The notes: generated by a model from the sequence alone, not told the origin. Shown: positions 5,725-13,719, counted from the stretch's first letter. The stretch is DNA of 15,644 bases from Pseudomonadota bacterium (GCA_023389135.1 JAEWEX010000418.1:1-15644), one strand, 5' to 3'. Made by a program: numbers and translations.

Positions 5725-7740
5725 CTACCCGCCCGCCAGCAGCCTCGTCGCCGCGTCCCCGTCCAGCGGTTTCGAGAAATAGAAGCCCTGGGCGTAGCCG
5801 CAGCCCATCTCGGTGAGCTGGGCGACGTGGCTCGCGGTCTCCGCGCCCTCGGCCACCACGTCCATCTCCAGGTTGCGGGCGAGGTCGAGGATCGTGCGGA
5901 TGATCTCGCGGCCGTCGGCCTTGGTCTGCAGCGCGGCCACGAAGGAGCGGTCGATCTTCAGCGTGTCGAACGGCAGCTGGTGGAGGTAGCTGAGCGAGGA
6001 ATAGCCGGTGCCGAAATCGTCGATGGAGACGCGCACGCCGAAGGCGCGCAGCCGCTCCAGGATGGCGATGGTGCGGCCCGCATCCTGGATGGTGACGCTC
6101 TCGGTGATCTCCAGCCGCACGGTCTGCGGCGGGCAGCCCGCGCGCGAGACCGCGTCGATCACGGTCTCCACGAAATCCGGCTGGTGGAACTGCCGCGGCG
6201 AGACGTTGACGCTCATGGACAGCGGCGTCTCGCGCGGGTGCTCGCGCTGCCAGCGGGCCAGCGTCGCGAAGGCCTCGCGCATGACCCAGGCGCCCAGGAA
6301 GACGATCAGGCCTGTGTCCTCGGCGATGGCGATGAACTCGCCCGGCGGCACCACCTCGCCGCTGGCGCGGCGCCAGCGCACCAGCGCCTCGAAGCCGACC
6401 AGCCGCTCCGCGCCCAGCGCGACGATGGGCTGGTAGTGCAGCACGAACTCCTGGCGCCGCAGCGCGCCGCGCAGGTCGCTCTCGATGGCGAGGCGCTTCA
6501 TGGCGCTGGCGTGCAGGCTCTGGTCGAACAGCTCGACCCGGGCGCGGCCCTCGGTCTTGGCGCGGTACATGGCGAGGTCGGCGTCGCGCATGATCTCGGC
6601 GGCGCCGTCATGGGCGGTGGCGGAGGAGGCGACGCCGATGGAGGCGGAGGTGTAGACCTCCTGGCCGTCGATCTCCACGGGGCGGGCGAGCGCGGCCTGG
6701 ATGCGGCCGGCGACCTCGACCGCCACGCCCTCGTGGTCGATCTCCTCCAGCAGCACGGTGAACTCGTCGCCGCCGAGGCGCGCCAGCGTCGCCACCGCGC
6801 CGAGGTCGGCCGCCGCCGCCTCCAGCACCGCGGCCAGCCGGCGCGCGATGTCGGACAACAGCGTGTCGCCGGCGGCGTGGCCGAGGCTGTCATTGACCAG
6901 CTTGAAGCGGTCCAGGTCCACGAACAGCACGGCGAAGCCGGCGGATTCCGGACGCCGGCGGGCGACCGCCACCGCGCGCTCCAGCCGGTCCATGAACAGC
7001 AGCCGGTTGGGAAGGCCGGTGAGCGGGTCGTGGGTGGCGTCGTGGATCAGCTTCTGCTCGGCGCGGGCGCGCTCCATGACGCGGCCGAGCTGGGTGCCGA
7101 TCTGGGCCATCACCGCCAGCAGGGCGGCGTCGGGCTCCATGCGCTCGCGGAAGAAGAACTCCATCACCGCCATGACGTCGCTGCCCGCCAGCACAGGGAA
7201 GGCGAAGGCGGCGTGCAGGCCGCAGCGCTGCGCGACGGCCGCGCGCGGGAAGTTGGGGTCGGTGGTGACGTCGACGATCCAGGCGGCGCGTCCGCTCTCC
7301 AGCACGCGGCCGGGAAGGCCGGTGCCGCGTGCGAAGCTCATGCGCCGGCTGGTCTCGATGAAGGCGTCGAGCCTGGTGCCCTCTGCGGCGTGGAAGATGC
7401 CGGCGGGCAGCAGGCGGCCGGGATCGCGGGGGCTCAGCGTGTAGACATTGCCGAACAGCCAGCCGGTATGCCCGCAGATCGCCTCCACGGCGAAGCGCAG
7501 GGTCTCGTCCACCGTGCGGCTCTCATTGGCGCGGGTGGCGATGGTCTCCATGAGCGCGAGGCGGCGCTGGTTCTCGTACAGCTCCGACAGGCCGCGCTCG
7601 GCGATGGCCTCAGCCTCGATGCGGGCGTGGCGCTCGCGCTGCAGGCGCTTCTCCAGCTTCAGGATCTTCAGGCTCAGCTCCACCGCGGTGTCCGCGGCGG
7701 GCGCCGGGGCCGTGGCGGGGGCGGGCGCGGGGTGGCTCAC
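5725..7740 (-). CDS. GAF-GGDEF-EAL cyclic-di-GMP enzyme, H-NOX partner
   Basis: The 671-residue cytosolic protein makes and/or degrades the second messenger cyclic-di-GMP. A Pro/Ala-rich start leads to a coiled coil (about 18-60, LKILKLEKRLQRERHARIEAE), a GAF-like sensor domain (about 65-215), a GGDEF domain with the intact motif at 323-327 and an EAL domain with EAL at 451-453. The EAL side keeps NVSPRQF, EITES, IDDFGTGYSS, LKIDRSF and EGAE, so phosphodiesterase activity is expected. The GGDEF side keeps DLDRFKLVNDSLGH. The RxxD inhibitory site five residues before GGDEF is absent (GAVA in its place). The GTG start at 7740 overlaps the H-NOX stop as GTGA, which indicates translational coupling. 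The frame is open further upstream, inside the H-NOX gene, but an H-NOX partner normally begins near the coiled coil. Confidence 0.92.
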   Translation of the reverse strand: MSHPAPAPATAPAPAADTAVELSLKILKLEKRLQRERHARIEAEAIAERGLSELYENQRRLALMETIATRANESRTVDETLRFAVEAICGHTGWLFGNVYTLSPRDPGRLLPAGIFHAAEGTRLDAFIETSRRMSFARGTGLPGRVLESGRAAWIVDVTTDPNFPRAAVAQRCGLHAAFAFPVLAGSDVMAVMEFFFRERMEPDAALLAVMAQIGTQLGRVMERARAEQKLIHDATHDPLTGLPNRLLFMDRLERAVAVARRRPESAGFAVLFVDLDRFKLVNDSLGHAAGDTLLSDIARRLAAVLEAAAADLGAVATLARLGGDEFTVLLEEIDHEGVAVEVAGRIQAALARPVEIDGQEVYTSASIGVASSATAHDGAAEIMRDADLAMYRAKTEGRARVELFDQSLHASAMKRLAIESDLRGALRRQEFVLHYQPIVALGAERLVGFEALVRWRRASGEVVPPGEFIAIAEDTGLIVFLGAWVMREAFATLARWQREHPRETPLSMSVNVSPRQFHQPDFVETVIDAVSRAGCPPQTVRLEITESVTIQDAGRTIAILERLRAFGVRVSIDDFGTGYSSLSYLHQLPFDTLKIDRSFVAALQTKADGREIIRTILDLARNLEMDVVAEGAETASHVAQLTEMGCGYAQGFYFSKPLDGDAATRLLAGG

Positions 7741-8276
7741 TGCACCCACCTGATTTCCATGAGGCGTTTTTCCGCGCCGTGGTTCATGCAGGCGTGGTGC
7801 TCGATGGTCACCTCCTCGCAGAAGATGTTGGAGGCGCCCTTCACGAAGCCATGGGCGAGGTCGCACATGCGCCGCGACGAGCCGTAGCCCATGGTGACGC
7901 TGCCGCCCTCGCCCTCGCGGAAATGGAAGAACGGGCAGCTGGCGCCGGCATAGAGCTTACGCACCTCCGGATGGATGATGCTGTTGACGCTCAGCACGAA
8001 GCTGCGCGACGAGGTGTGCTTGTCGAACAGCGCCGGATAGCGCTCCTTGAGCACCGGCATGGCGCGCTCGCCGAACCAGCGCAGCACGTCGGCGGGCGTC
8101 ATGCCGAGCCTTGCCGCCGCGGCGTTCACCAGCGCCACGATCTCGTCGTCGGAATAGTTGCCGAGCGAGGTGTAGGCCCCCTGGACATCCGCGTGGTCCA
8201 GCAGATCGTCCCACATCTCCGCGCCGAATTCGCGCAGAACCGCCTCCTCGAGGAGGTTGAAGACAACGCCCTTCAT
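7737..8276 (-). CDS. H-NOX (heme nitric oxide/oxygen-binding) sensor
   Basis: The 179-residue protein is full length for a stand-alone H-NOX domain and begins MKGVVFNLLEE, the family's usual start. His102 (NSIIHPEV) is the expected proximal heme ligand, Pro115 is conserved, and Tyr131-Ser133-Arg135 forms the YxSxR motif that holds the heme propionates. The residue in the position of the Thermoanaerobacter O2-stabilising Tyr140 is Leu140, which favours NO sensing over O2 binding. Of the zinc/redox site known from Shewanella H-NOX (Cys-His-Cys-Cys), Cys138, His160 and Cys163 appear kept, but the last cysteine position is Arg171. GGGGGA precedes the ATG by five bases. The next gene, a GGDEF-EAL enzyme, overlaps it by 4 bp; such H-NOX/c-di-GMP pairs are known to control biofilm formation in response to NO. 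Confidence 0.92.
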   Translation of the reverse strand: MKGVVFNLLEEAVLREFGAEMWDDLLDHADVQGAYTSLGNYSDDEIVALVNAAAARLGMTPADVLRWFGERAMPVLKERYPALFDKHTSSRSFVLSVNSIIHPEVRKLYAGASCPFFHFREGEGGSVTMGYGSSRRMCDLAHGFVKGASNIFCEEVTIEHHACMNHGAEKRLMEIRWVQ

Positions 8277-8586
8277 CGGGTCCCCCGGCGCATACGGACC
8301 CACAGGCGGGACCACGGCACGAGCATCTGAGTAGGATCGAAAGCCTGATCATCGCGTTAACGCTCGCAGCGCGCCGCGAAGAATAGTTTGGCGGGATCGG
8401 GAAGGTTCCAGCGTAGAGAAATGAAATTTACTTGAACGACCGGGATAATGCGAGGTCAGGCCGGCGCGGTCCGGGAAAACGGGGGACGCCTTTCGCGCGA
8501 CTGCGCGCCGGCCATTCCCACACCGGACGGATGCGCCCATAATCGGTCGCCCACCTCCCCGTTCGCCTCCCGGCCCGCCGCTGCCC
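8277..8586. other. Divergent intergenic region, H-NOX operon / DMT transporter
   Basis: This 310-bp gap separates the H-NOX operon (minus) from the transporter gene (plus). It holds a modestly AT-richer patch at about 8330-8460 that probably contains the H-NOX promoter, but no convincing -35/-10 pair could be picked on the minus strand, and no clear NO-regulator site was recognised. No gene-like reading frame with family motifs was seen. Confidence 0.5.
8515..8543 (+). promoter_or_regulatory. Candidate promoter of the DMT transporter
   Basis: TTCCCA (8515-8520) and CATAAT (8538-8543) are 17 bases apart, with 43 bases left to the ATG at 8587. The -10 matches the consensus at five of six bases and the -35 at four of six. 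Picked by eye. Confidence 0.35.
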
Positions 8587-9498
8587 ATGGACCCCGCGCT
8601 GATCTGGATTCCGGCGACGCTGATGGCCGCCGCCGCGCAGACCGCGCGCAACGCCATGCAGCACCGGCTCACCGCCACGCTCGGCACCATCGGCGCGACG
8701 CAGGTGCGCTTCCTCTACGGGCTGCCGTTCGCGCTGCTGTTCCTCGGCGTGCTGGCCGCCGTCACCGGCGAGGCGGTGCCGGCCCAGAACGCGGCGTCGC
8801 TCGGCTGGGCGTTCGCCGGCGCCATCGCGCAGATCACCGCCACCGCGCTGATGCTGTCGGCCATGCATGCGCGCTCGTTCGGCGCGGCCATCGCCTACAC
8901 CAAGACCGAGCCGGTGCAGGTGGCGGTGTTCGGGCTGGCGATCCTCGGCGATCCGCTGACGCCGTTCAGCGCCGCCGCCATCGTCATGGCAACCGCCGGC
9001 GTGGTGCTGCTGTCGGGCAGGGGCGGTGCGGGCGGAGACGGGTCGCGGCTGGCCCGGCTCGGCCCGGCCGCCATGGGGATCGCCGCGGGCGCGTGCTTCG
9101 CGCTGGCGGCGGTGGCGTTCCGGGGCGCCATCAACGCGCTGCCCGAGGGGTCGTTCGCCATGCGCGCGACCGTCATGCTGTCGGTGTCGCTGGCGATACA
9201 GACCGCGGTGCTGCTGGCTTGGCTGCTGGCGCGCGACCGCGCGGCCCTGACCGGCAGCTTCAGGATCTGGCGCGCCTCGCTGTTCGCCGGCTTCATGGGG
9301 GCGGTGGCGTCGCAATGCTGGTTCATCGGCTTCGCCACCACCACGGCGGCCAATGTGCGCACGCTCGGCCTGGTGGAGGTGCTGTTCGCGGCCGCGGTGT
9401 CGCGCCGGCTGTTCGCGCAGTCGATCTCGCCGCGCGAATGGGCCGGCTACGCCATGGTCTGCTTCGGCGTCGCGCTCCTGGTGATCCACGCGCCGTGA
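8587..9498 (+). CDS. EamA/DMT-superfamily transporter
   Basis: The 303-residue protein is an inner-membrane permease with about ten hydrophobic segments arranged as two EamA-like halves. The first half (about 1-145) includes LGTIGATQVRFLYGLPFALLF and FGAAIAYTKTEPVQVAVFGLAILGD. The second (about 155-303) includes GFATTTAANVRTLGLVEVLFAA, the region before the last helix where the family has its conserved EP-like turn. DMT proteins usually export amino acids, metabolites or drugs; the substrate cannot be told. The ATG at 8587 is the first in frame and lies just before the first helix, without a strong ribosome-binding site. The gene converges on the VOC/DUF1428 operon with its stop 10 bases from the opposing stop. 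Confidence 0.88.
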   Translation: MDPALIWIPATLMAAAAQTARNAMQHRLTATLGTIGATQVRFLYGLPFALLFLGVLAAVTGEAVPAQNAASLGWAFAGAIAQITATALMLSAMHARSFGAAIAYTKTEPVQVAVFGLAILGDPLTPFSAAAIVMATAGVVLLSGRGGAGGDGSRLARLGPAAMGIAAGACFALAAVAFRGAINALPEGSFAMRATVMLSVSLAIQTAVLLAWLLARDRAALTGSFRIWRASLFAGFMGAVASQCWFIGFATTTAANVRTLGLVEVLFAAAVSRRLFAQSISPREWAGYAMVCFGVALLVIHAP

Positions 9499-9523
9499 GG
9501 GGAGGGGGTCACCCCGTCCCCTC
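9497..9523. terminator. 27-bp palindrome spanning two convergent stop codons
   Basis: GAGGGGAGGGGGT (9497-9509) and ACCCCGTCCCCTC (9511-9523) are complementary at 12 of 13 positions around one central base. The palindrome overlaps the TGA of the DMT gene and the stop of the opposing VOC gene. It is a likely two-way transcription stop, though it lacks the T-run of a classical intrinsic terminator. Confidence 0.5.
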
Positions 9524-9988
9524 GAAGGCCCGCCGCAGCGGTTCGATCTCCAGCTTGACCATCGTCAGCATGGCCTCGGTCATGCGGCGGACCTTCTCCT
9601 TGTCGGGGTCCTTCAACATTTCGGTCAAGGCGCGCGGGACGATCTGCCAGGTGACGCCGAAGCGGTCGGTCAGCCAGCCGCACTGCATGGCGGCGCCGCC
9701 CTCCAGCAGGGCGGCCCACAGCCGGTCGATCTCGGCCTGGTCGTCGCAGGCGACCATCAGCGAGATCGCGGGCGTGAACCTGAAGAACGGGCCGCCGTTC
9801 AGCGCCTCATATGTGCTGCCGGCCAGCGTGAACTCGATGGCCATGAGGTCGCCGGGCTGTCCGCCCGGCGTCTCCACGGTATAGGGCAGCATGGCGTCGA
9901 TGCGGCTGTCGGGCAGGAGCGAGACGTAGAACCGGACCGCCTCCTCCGCATTGCCGTCGAACCACAGGCAGGGGCTGACCTTCTGCAT
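9509..9988 (-). CDS. PhnB-like VOC family protein
   Basis: The 159-residue protein is a single VOC module of the PhnB / 3-demethylubiquinone-methyltransferase-like group. Evidence is the opening VSPCLWFDGNAEEAVRFYVSLLPDSRI, then MAIEFTLAGSTYEALNGGPFFRFTPAISLMVAC, and the closing CGWLTDRFGVTWQIVPRALTEML. This order is characteristic, and despite the annotation often attached to the group, its members are not known to be methyltransferases; substrates are unknown. The ATG overlaps the stop of the upstream DUF1428 gene by one base (TGATG), so the two are translationally coupled. An HxlR regulator is transcribed divergently from the pair and probably controls it. Confidence 0.9.
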   Translation of the reverse strand: MQKVSPCLWFDGNAEEAVRFYVSLLPDSRIDAMLPYTVETPGGQPGDLMAIEFTLAGSTYEALNGGPFFRFTPAISLMVACDDQAEIDRLWAALLEGGAAMQCGWLTDRFGVTWQIVPRALTEMLKDPDKEKVRRMTEAMLTMVKLEIEPLRRAFEGTG

Positions 9989-10350
9989 CAGACCCGCTCG
10001 CCCTCGTCCACCAGCATGGTGAAGCCGCCATAGATCATGCGCTTGCCGTCGAACGGGGCGTCGCTGCCCATGGTCATGTTGCCGTCGCCCTTCATCTTCT
10101 CGTAGGCCGCCATGCGGACCTCCTTCGAGGGCCAGACGATCCAAGAGAACACGACGACCTCGTCGCCGGTCGCCTTCACGGCGCCCTTGAAGTCGGTGAC
10201 CTTGCCGTCGGGCACGTCGTCGCCCCAGCACTCCACCAGGCGCTGCGCGCCGTAGCCCTTGAACATGGTCCAGGCCTCCGCCGCCATCTTGCGGTAGGCC
10301 TCCTTGTTGCCCGCGGGGACCGGGACAACGAAACCGTCGACGTAGCTCAT
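9988..10350 (-). CDS. DUF1428 family protein
   Basis: The 120-residue protein matches the DUF1428 pattern throughout: MSYVDGFVVPVPAGNKEAYRKMA at the start, AQRLVECWGDDVPDGKVTDF in the first third, FSWIVWPSKEVRMAAYEKM in the middle and FDGKRMIYGGFTMLVD at the end. The fold is a small ferredoxin-like (dimeric alpha/beta barrel) domain of unknown function. GGAGGAAGG lies five bases before the ATG, so the start is secure. It is the first gene of a two-gene operon with the PhnB-like protein. This pair next to an HxlR or ArsR regulator is a recurrent arrangement in proteobacteria; the signal it responds to is not known. Confidence 0.9.
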   Translation of the reverse strand: MSYVDGFVVPVPAGNKEAYRKMAAEAWTMFKGYGAQRLVECWGDDVPDGKVTDFKGAVKATGDEVVVFSWIVWPSKEVRMAAYEKMKGDGNMTMGSDAPFDGKRMIYGGFTMLVDEGERV

Positions 10351-10410
10351 GATGCCTTCCTCCGTTCATGGCCGGCGCGCCGCTTCGGGCCGCCTGCCTG
10401 CCTTGCCCCT

Positions 10411-10439
10411 TTGACGTGGATACCGGAATAAGTTACAAA
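10411..10439 (+). promoter_or_regulatory. Candidate promoter of the HxlR regulator
   Basis: TTGACG (10411-10416) and TACAAA (10434-10439) are 17 bases apart. Transcription would start near 10446, almost at the ATG (10448), which implies a leaderless or near-leaderless message; no ribosome-binding site is visible before the ATG. It overlaps the opposing promoter at 10417-10445. Confidence 0.45.
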
Positions 10440-10445
10440 AGACAA
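10417..10445 (-). promoter_or_regulatory. Candidate promoter of the DUF1428-VOC operon
   Basis: On the minus strand TTGTCT (10445-10440) and TATCCA (10422-10417) are 17 bases apart, which leaves a leader of about 60 bases before the ATG at 10350. Because it overlaps the HxlR promoter almost completely, one bound regulator could control both directions. Confidence 0.4.
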
Positions 10446-10447
10446 CC

Positions 10448-11143
<696 letters not shown>

Positions 11144-11228
11144 CGGACGGACCGGCTCCGAGGGGAGGGACCGTGACGCCGTCGCCCGCGTCGCGGCAGC
11201 AGACCTTTCCCGGTAACGATCGCGTGAT

Positions 11229-11237
11229 TGCCATAAC
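11229..11237 (+). promoter_or_regulatory. Candidate extended -10 element before the exported methyltransferase
   Basis: TGC directly precedes CATAAC (11232-11237), an extended -10 arrangement, about 85 bases before the ATG at 11325. No good -35 box lies at the usual distance. It falls in the 181-bp gap between the HxlR gene and the methyltransferase-like gene. Weak call. Confidence 0.3.
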
Positions 11238-11324
11238 TACAGCGTGGAACTGCGCCATTTCGCTGCCCAAGGGCGGACAAGCGCCCGGTCCAGCCGCGAC
11301 ATCCAGCACGACAGCGAGGAGCCC

Positions 11325-12155
11325 ATGCCAACAGCATCCGCCCGTTTCACGACCCGCAGCCTGATCGCCGCCGCCATGGCGGCCGGGATCGCGCTGCCGG
11401 CCTTCGCCCAGGACGAGCCGGGCCGCTACGCCGACGCCGCCGGGGGGCTGACCCTCGACGTTCCCTTCGTTCCGACCCCGCCCGACATGGTGAAGCGGAT
11501 GCTGGAGGTCGCCGAGGTGACGGCCGACGACTACGTGATGGATCTCGGCTCCGGCGACGGCCGCATCGCGGTGGCCGCGGCCCGCGACTTCGGGGCCCGG
11601 GCGCTGGGCGTCGACCTCGATCCCAAGCGCGTGGCCGAGGGCGAGGAGAACGCCAAGGAGGCCGGCGTCTCCGACAAGGTGGAGTTCCGCGTCCAGAACC
11701 TGTTCGAGACCGAACTGGAGGAGGCCGACGTCATCACCATGTACCTGCTGCCGCGGGTCAATCTGGAGCTTCGCCCGCGCCTGCTGGAGCTGGAGCCCGG
11801 CACCCGCATCGTGTCGCATGCGTTTCACATGGGCGACTGGCAGCCCGACCTGAAGGAGGGAGTGGCCGGCCGCACCCTGTTCTACTGGGTGGTTCCCGCC
11901 GACGTCGGCGGCCAGTGGACGGTCACCGCGGGCGACACCACCGTGGCGCTGGACATCGAGCAGACCTACCAGGAGCTTGCGGCCACCGCGACCATCGGCG
12001 GCGCCGAGGCCAAGGTCACCGAGGCCACCCTGCGCGGCGCCGAAATTTCCTTCACGGTCGAGACATCCGGGGGGGCGCAGACCTTCACCGGCACCGTGGA
12101 CGGCGATACCATCACGCCCGCCGAGGGCGGCGACTGGAGCGCCAAGCGCTCCTGA
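11325..12155 (+). CDS. Exported class I SAM-methyltransferase-like protein
   Basis: The 276-residue protein begins with a signal peptide (RFTTRSLIAAAMAAGIALPAFA, cleavage expected after Ala28), so it should reach the periplasm. A Rossmann methyltransferase domain follows. It has a PFVPTPPDMVKRML lead-in, SAM motif I VMDLGSGDGRI (Asp73-Gly79), an acidic motif after the second strand (GVDLDP, Asp97) and VITMYLLPRVN as the motif IV region. This layout recalls the FAM173/ATPSCKMT lysine-methyltransferase type. A beta-rich tail of about 90 residues (WVVPADVGGQWTVTAGDTTVALDIEQ onward) is typical of exported bacterial members. SAM is not known to be available in the periplasm, so the activity is unclear. 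GAGGAG lies four bases before the ATG; the frame is open 27 codons further up, but that would hide the signal peptide. Confidence 0.85.
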   Translation: MPTASARFTTRSLIAAAMAAGIALPAFAQDEPGRYADAAGGLTLDVPFVPTPPDMVKRMLEVAEVTADDYVMDLGSGDGRIAVAAARDFGARALGVDLDPKRVAEGEENAKEAGVSDKVEFRVQNLFETELEEADVITMYLLPRVNLELRPRLLELEPGTRIVSHAFHMGDWQPDLKEGVAGRTLFYWVVPADVGGQWTVTAGDTTVALDIEQTYQELAATATIGGAEAKVTEATLRGAEISFTVETSGGAQTFTGTVDGDTITPAEGGDWSAKRS

Positions 12156-12181
12156 CCGGCGCCGACGTGCCATAAGTCCTT

Positions 12182-12213
12182 CGCCGGCCGCGTCCCACCG
12201 GGCGCGGCCGGCG
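12182..12213 (+). terminator. Strong GC hairpin after the methyltransferase gene
   Basis: CGCCGGCCGCG (12182-12192) and CGCGGCCGGCG (12203-12213) form a perfect 11-bp stem with a 10-base loop, 26 bases after the stop at 12155. No T-run follows, so it may only pause transcription or protect the upstream message. It directly precedes an ATG at 12218, which argues that this ATG is not the start of the permease. Confidence 0.55.
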
Positions 12214-12268
12214 ACGCATGACCACACGACCGCAACACCGCCGCAGCCGCGCAGACGAGGCCTTCCAG

Positions 12269-13603
12269 ATGTCAGAGTCCAGCCAGCCCCACGCCAGCCT
12301 GAGCGTCACCGAGGGCGTCGCCATGATGGTGGGCATCGTGGTCGGCATCGGCATCTTCATGACGCCGCCGCTGGTGGCCTCCAACGTCGACAGCGAGTGG
12401 GCGTTCGAGGGCGCGTGGATCCTGGGCGGCGTGGTCACGCTGCTGGGCGCGCTGTGCTACGCCGAACTCGCCTCGGCCTATCCGAAGTCCACCGGCGAGC
12501 ATCACTTCCTCACCCGGGCGTACGGCCGCACCGTCGCGCTGTTCTTCGCCTGGGCGCGCAGCACCGTCATCCAGACCGGCGCCATCGCGGCCGTCGCCTT
12601 CGTCTATGGCGACTATGCCCAGCAGCTCCTGCCCCTCGGCCCCTACGGCGCGGCGATCCACGGCGCCGTCGTGGTGATCGCCATGACCGCGCTCAACGTG
12701 CTCGGAACGCCGCAGTCCAAGCGGGTGCAGGTGGTCCTGACCGGGCTGTCGCTGCTGGCGCTGCTGGCCGTGATCGTGGCGGGCTTCGTCGCCAATGGCA
12801 GCGATGCGGCCGCCGCCGCGCCCGCCGCGGACCCGTCGCCCTCCGGCGGCGCGTTCGGCATGGCCATGGTGTTCGTGCTGCTCACCTATGGCGGCTGGAA
12901 CGAGGCGGCCTACCTGTCGGGCGAGATGCGCGACGCCCGGCGCGACATGGTCAAGGTGCTGGTGGCGGGCACCGCCATCATCGCTGTGGCGTATGGCGTG
13001 GTGAACCTGGCCTATCTCAACGTGTTCGGGCTGGAGGGCCTGCGCGGCACCAGCGTCGCCGCCGCCGAGCTGATGCGCATCGCGGTGGGCGACAGCGCCG
13101 CGGTGGTGATGAGCCTGGTGGTGTGCATCATGGCGATCAGCACCATCAACGGCACCATCTTCACCGGCGGGCGCACCTACCAGGCCCTGGCCGACGTGTC
13201 GGTGCTGGCGCCGCTGGCCGCCTGGGACGCGCGCGGGCGCACGCCCACCAACGGGCTTCTGGCGCAGGGCGCCATCGCGCTGGCGCTGATCGTGTTCGGC
13301 GCCGTCACCCGCGACGGCTTCCGCGCCATGGTCGACTTCACCGCGCCGGTGTTCTGGTTCTTCATGCTCCTGGTGTCGATCTCAGTGTTCGTGCTGCGCC
13401 ACCGCGAGCCCGACCAGCCGCGGCCGTACCGGGTGCCGCTGTATCCCGTGGTGCCGGCGCTGTTCACCCTGACCTGCGCGGGCCTGCTGTATTCGAGCGT
13501 CACCTATACCGGGCTCGGCGCGCTGTTCGGCATCGCGGTGCTGCTGGCGGGGACGCCGCTGCTGTTCATGCAGCGCCCGGCCTCCCGCGCCCCGGCGGAA
13601 TGA
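12269..13603 (+). CDS. APC-superfamily amino acid permease
   Basis: The 444-residue inner-membrane protein has about twelve hydrophobic segments. The first helix carries VGIVVGIGIFMTPP, the G-x-G-x-GIF substrate-binding turn of APC permeases. ELASAYPKSTGEHHFLTRAYG follows the second helix (consensus ELxxxxPxxGGxYxxxxRAxG), and YGGWNEAAYLSGEMRDARRDM marks the sixth helix region (consensus GWNxxxYxxEExxxP). The family imports or exchanges amino acids; specificity cannot be read. The ATG at 12269 is preferred because GAGG lies eight bases before it, while the in-frame ATG at 12218 sits against the upstream hairpin and would add 17 polar residues. No terminator is seen before the TadG-like gene. 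Confidence 0.88.
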   Translation: MSESSQPHASLSVTEGVAMMVGIVVGIGIFMTPPLVASNVDSEWAFEGAWILGGVVTLLGALCYAELASAYPKSTGEHHFLTRAYGRTVALFFAWARSTVIQTGAIAAVAFVYGDYAQQLLPLGPYGAAIHGAVVVIAMTALNVLGTPQSKRVQVVLTGLSLLALLAVIVAGFVANGSDAAAAAPAADPSPSGGAFGMAMVFVLLTYGGWNEAAYLSGEMRDARRDMVKVLVAGTAIIAVAYGVVNLAYLNVFGLEGLRGTSVAAAELMRIAVGDSAAVVMSLVVCIMAISTINGTIFTGGRTYQALADVSVLAPLAAWDARGRTPTNGLLAQGAIALALIVFGAVTRDGFRAMVDFTAPVFWFFMLLVSISVFVLRHREPDQPRPYRVPLYPVVPALFTLTCAGLLYSSVTYTGLGALFGIAVLLAGTPLLFMQRPASRAPAE

Positions 13604-13646
13604 GCGCAAAATCGTCCGAAATTCCCCGCGAATTGCTCGGTTCGTT

Positions 13647-13676
13647 TTGCAACAATTTGTGCGTTCCGGCTTAAAT
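13647..13676 (+). promoter_or_regulatory. Candidate promoter of the TadG-like gene
   Basis: TTGCAA (13647-13652) and TTAAAT (13671-13676) are 18 bases apart in the only AT-richer part of the 130-bp gap after the permease gene. The predicted start near 13683 leaves a leader of about 50 bases. Picked by eye. Confidence 0.4.
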
Positions 13677-13719
13677 CGGCGTTGGAGTGCGCTGCGGTAG
13701 AACCCGGTCGATCGAGGCA

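Noticed and set aside
7741..7866. Extension of the GGDEF-EAL gene upstream to 7866
   Set aside because: It would overlap the conserved C-terminus of H-NOX by about 40 codons and adds an Arg-rich stretch with no motif; the GTGA overlap at 7737-7740 is the better start.
5827..7887. Open frame of 686 codons on the plus strand opposite the GGDEF-EAL gene
   Set aside because: It is the antisense shadow of a strongly conserved enzyme and is rich in Gly/Ala/His/Gln with no recognisable domain.
8330..8460. A sigma-54 or NO-regulator site upstream of the H-NOX operon
   Set aside because: GGAAC and other partial matches are present, but no TGGCAC-N5-TTGC spacing or clear dyad could be supported.
8428..9489. 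Open frame of 353 codons on the minus strand opposite the DMT transporter
   Set aside because: The sense strand encodes a clear membrane transporter; the antisense frame is an Arg/Gln/His-rich shadow.
9989..10369. Extension of the PhnB-like VOC gene upstream to 10369
   Set aside because: The extension lies out of frame within the DUF1428 gene and has no family similarity; the TGATG overlap at 9988 is the natural start.
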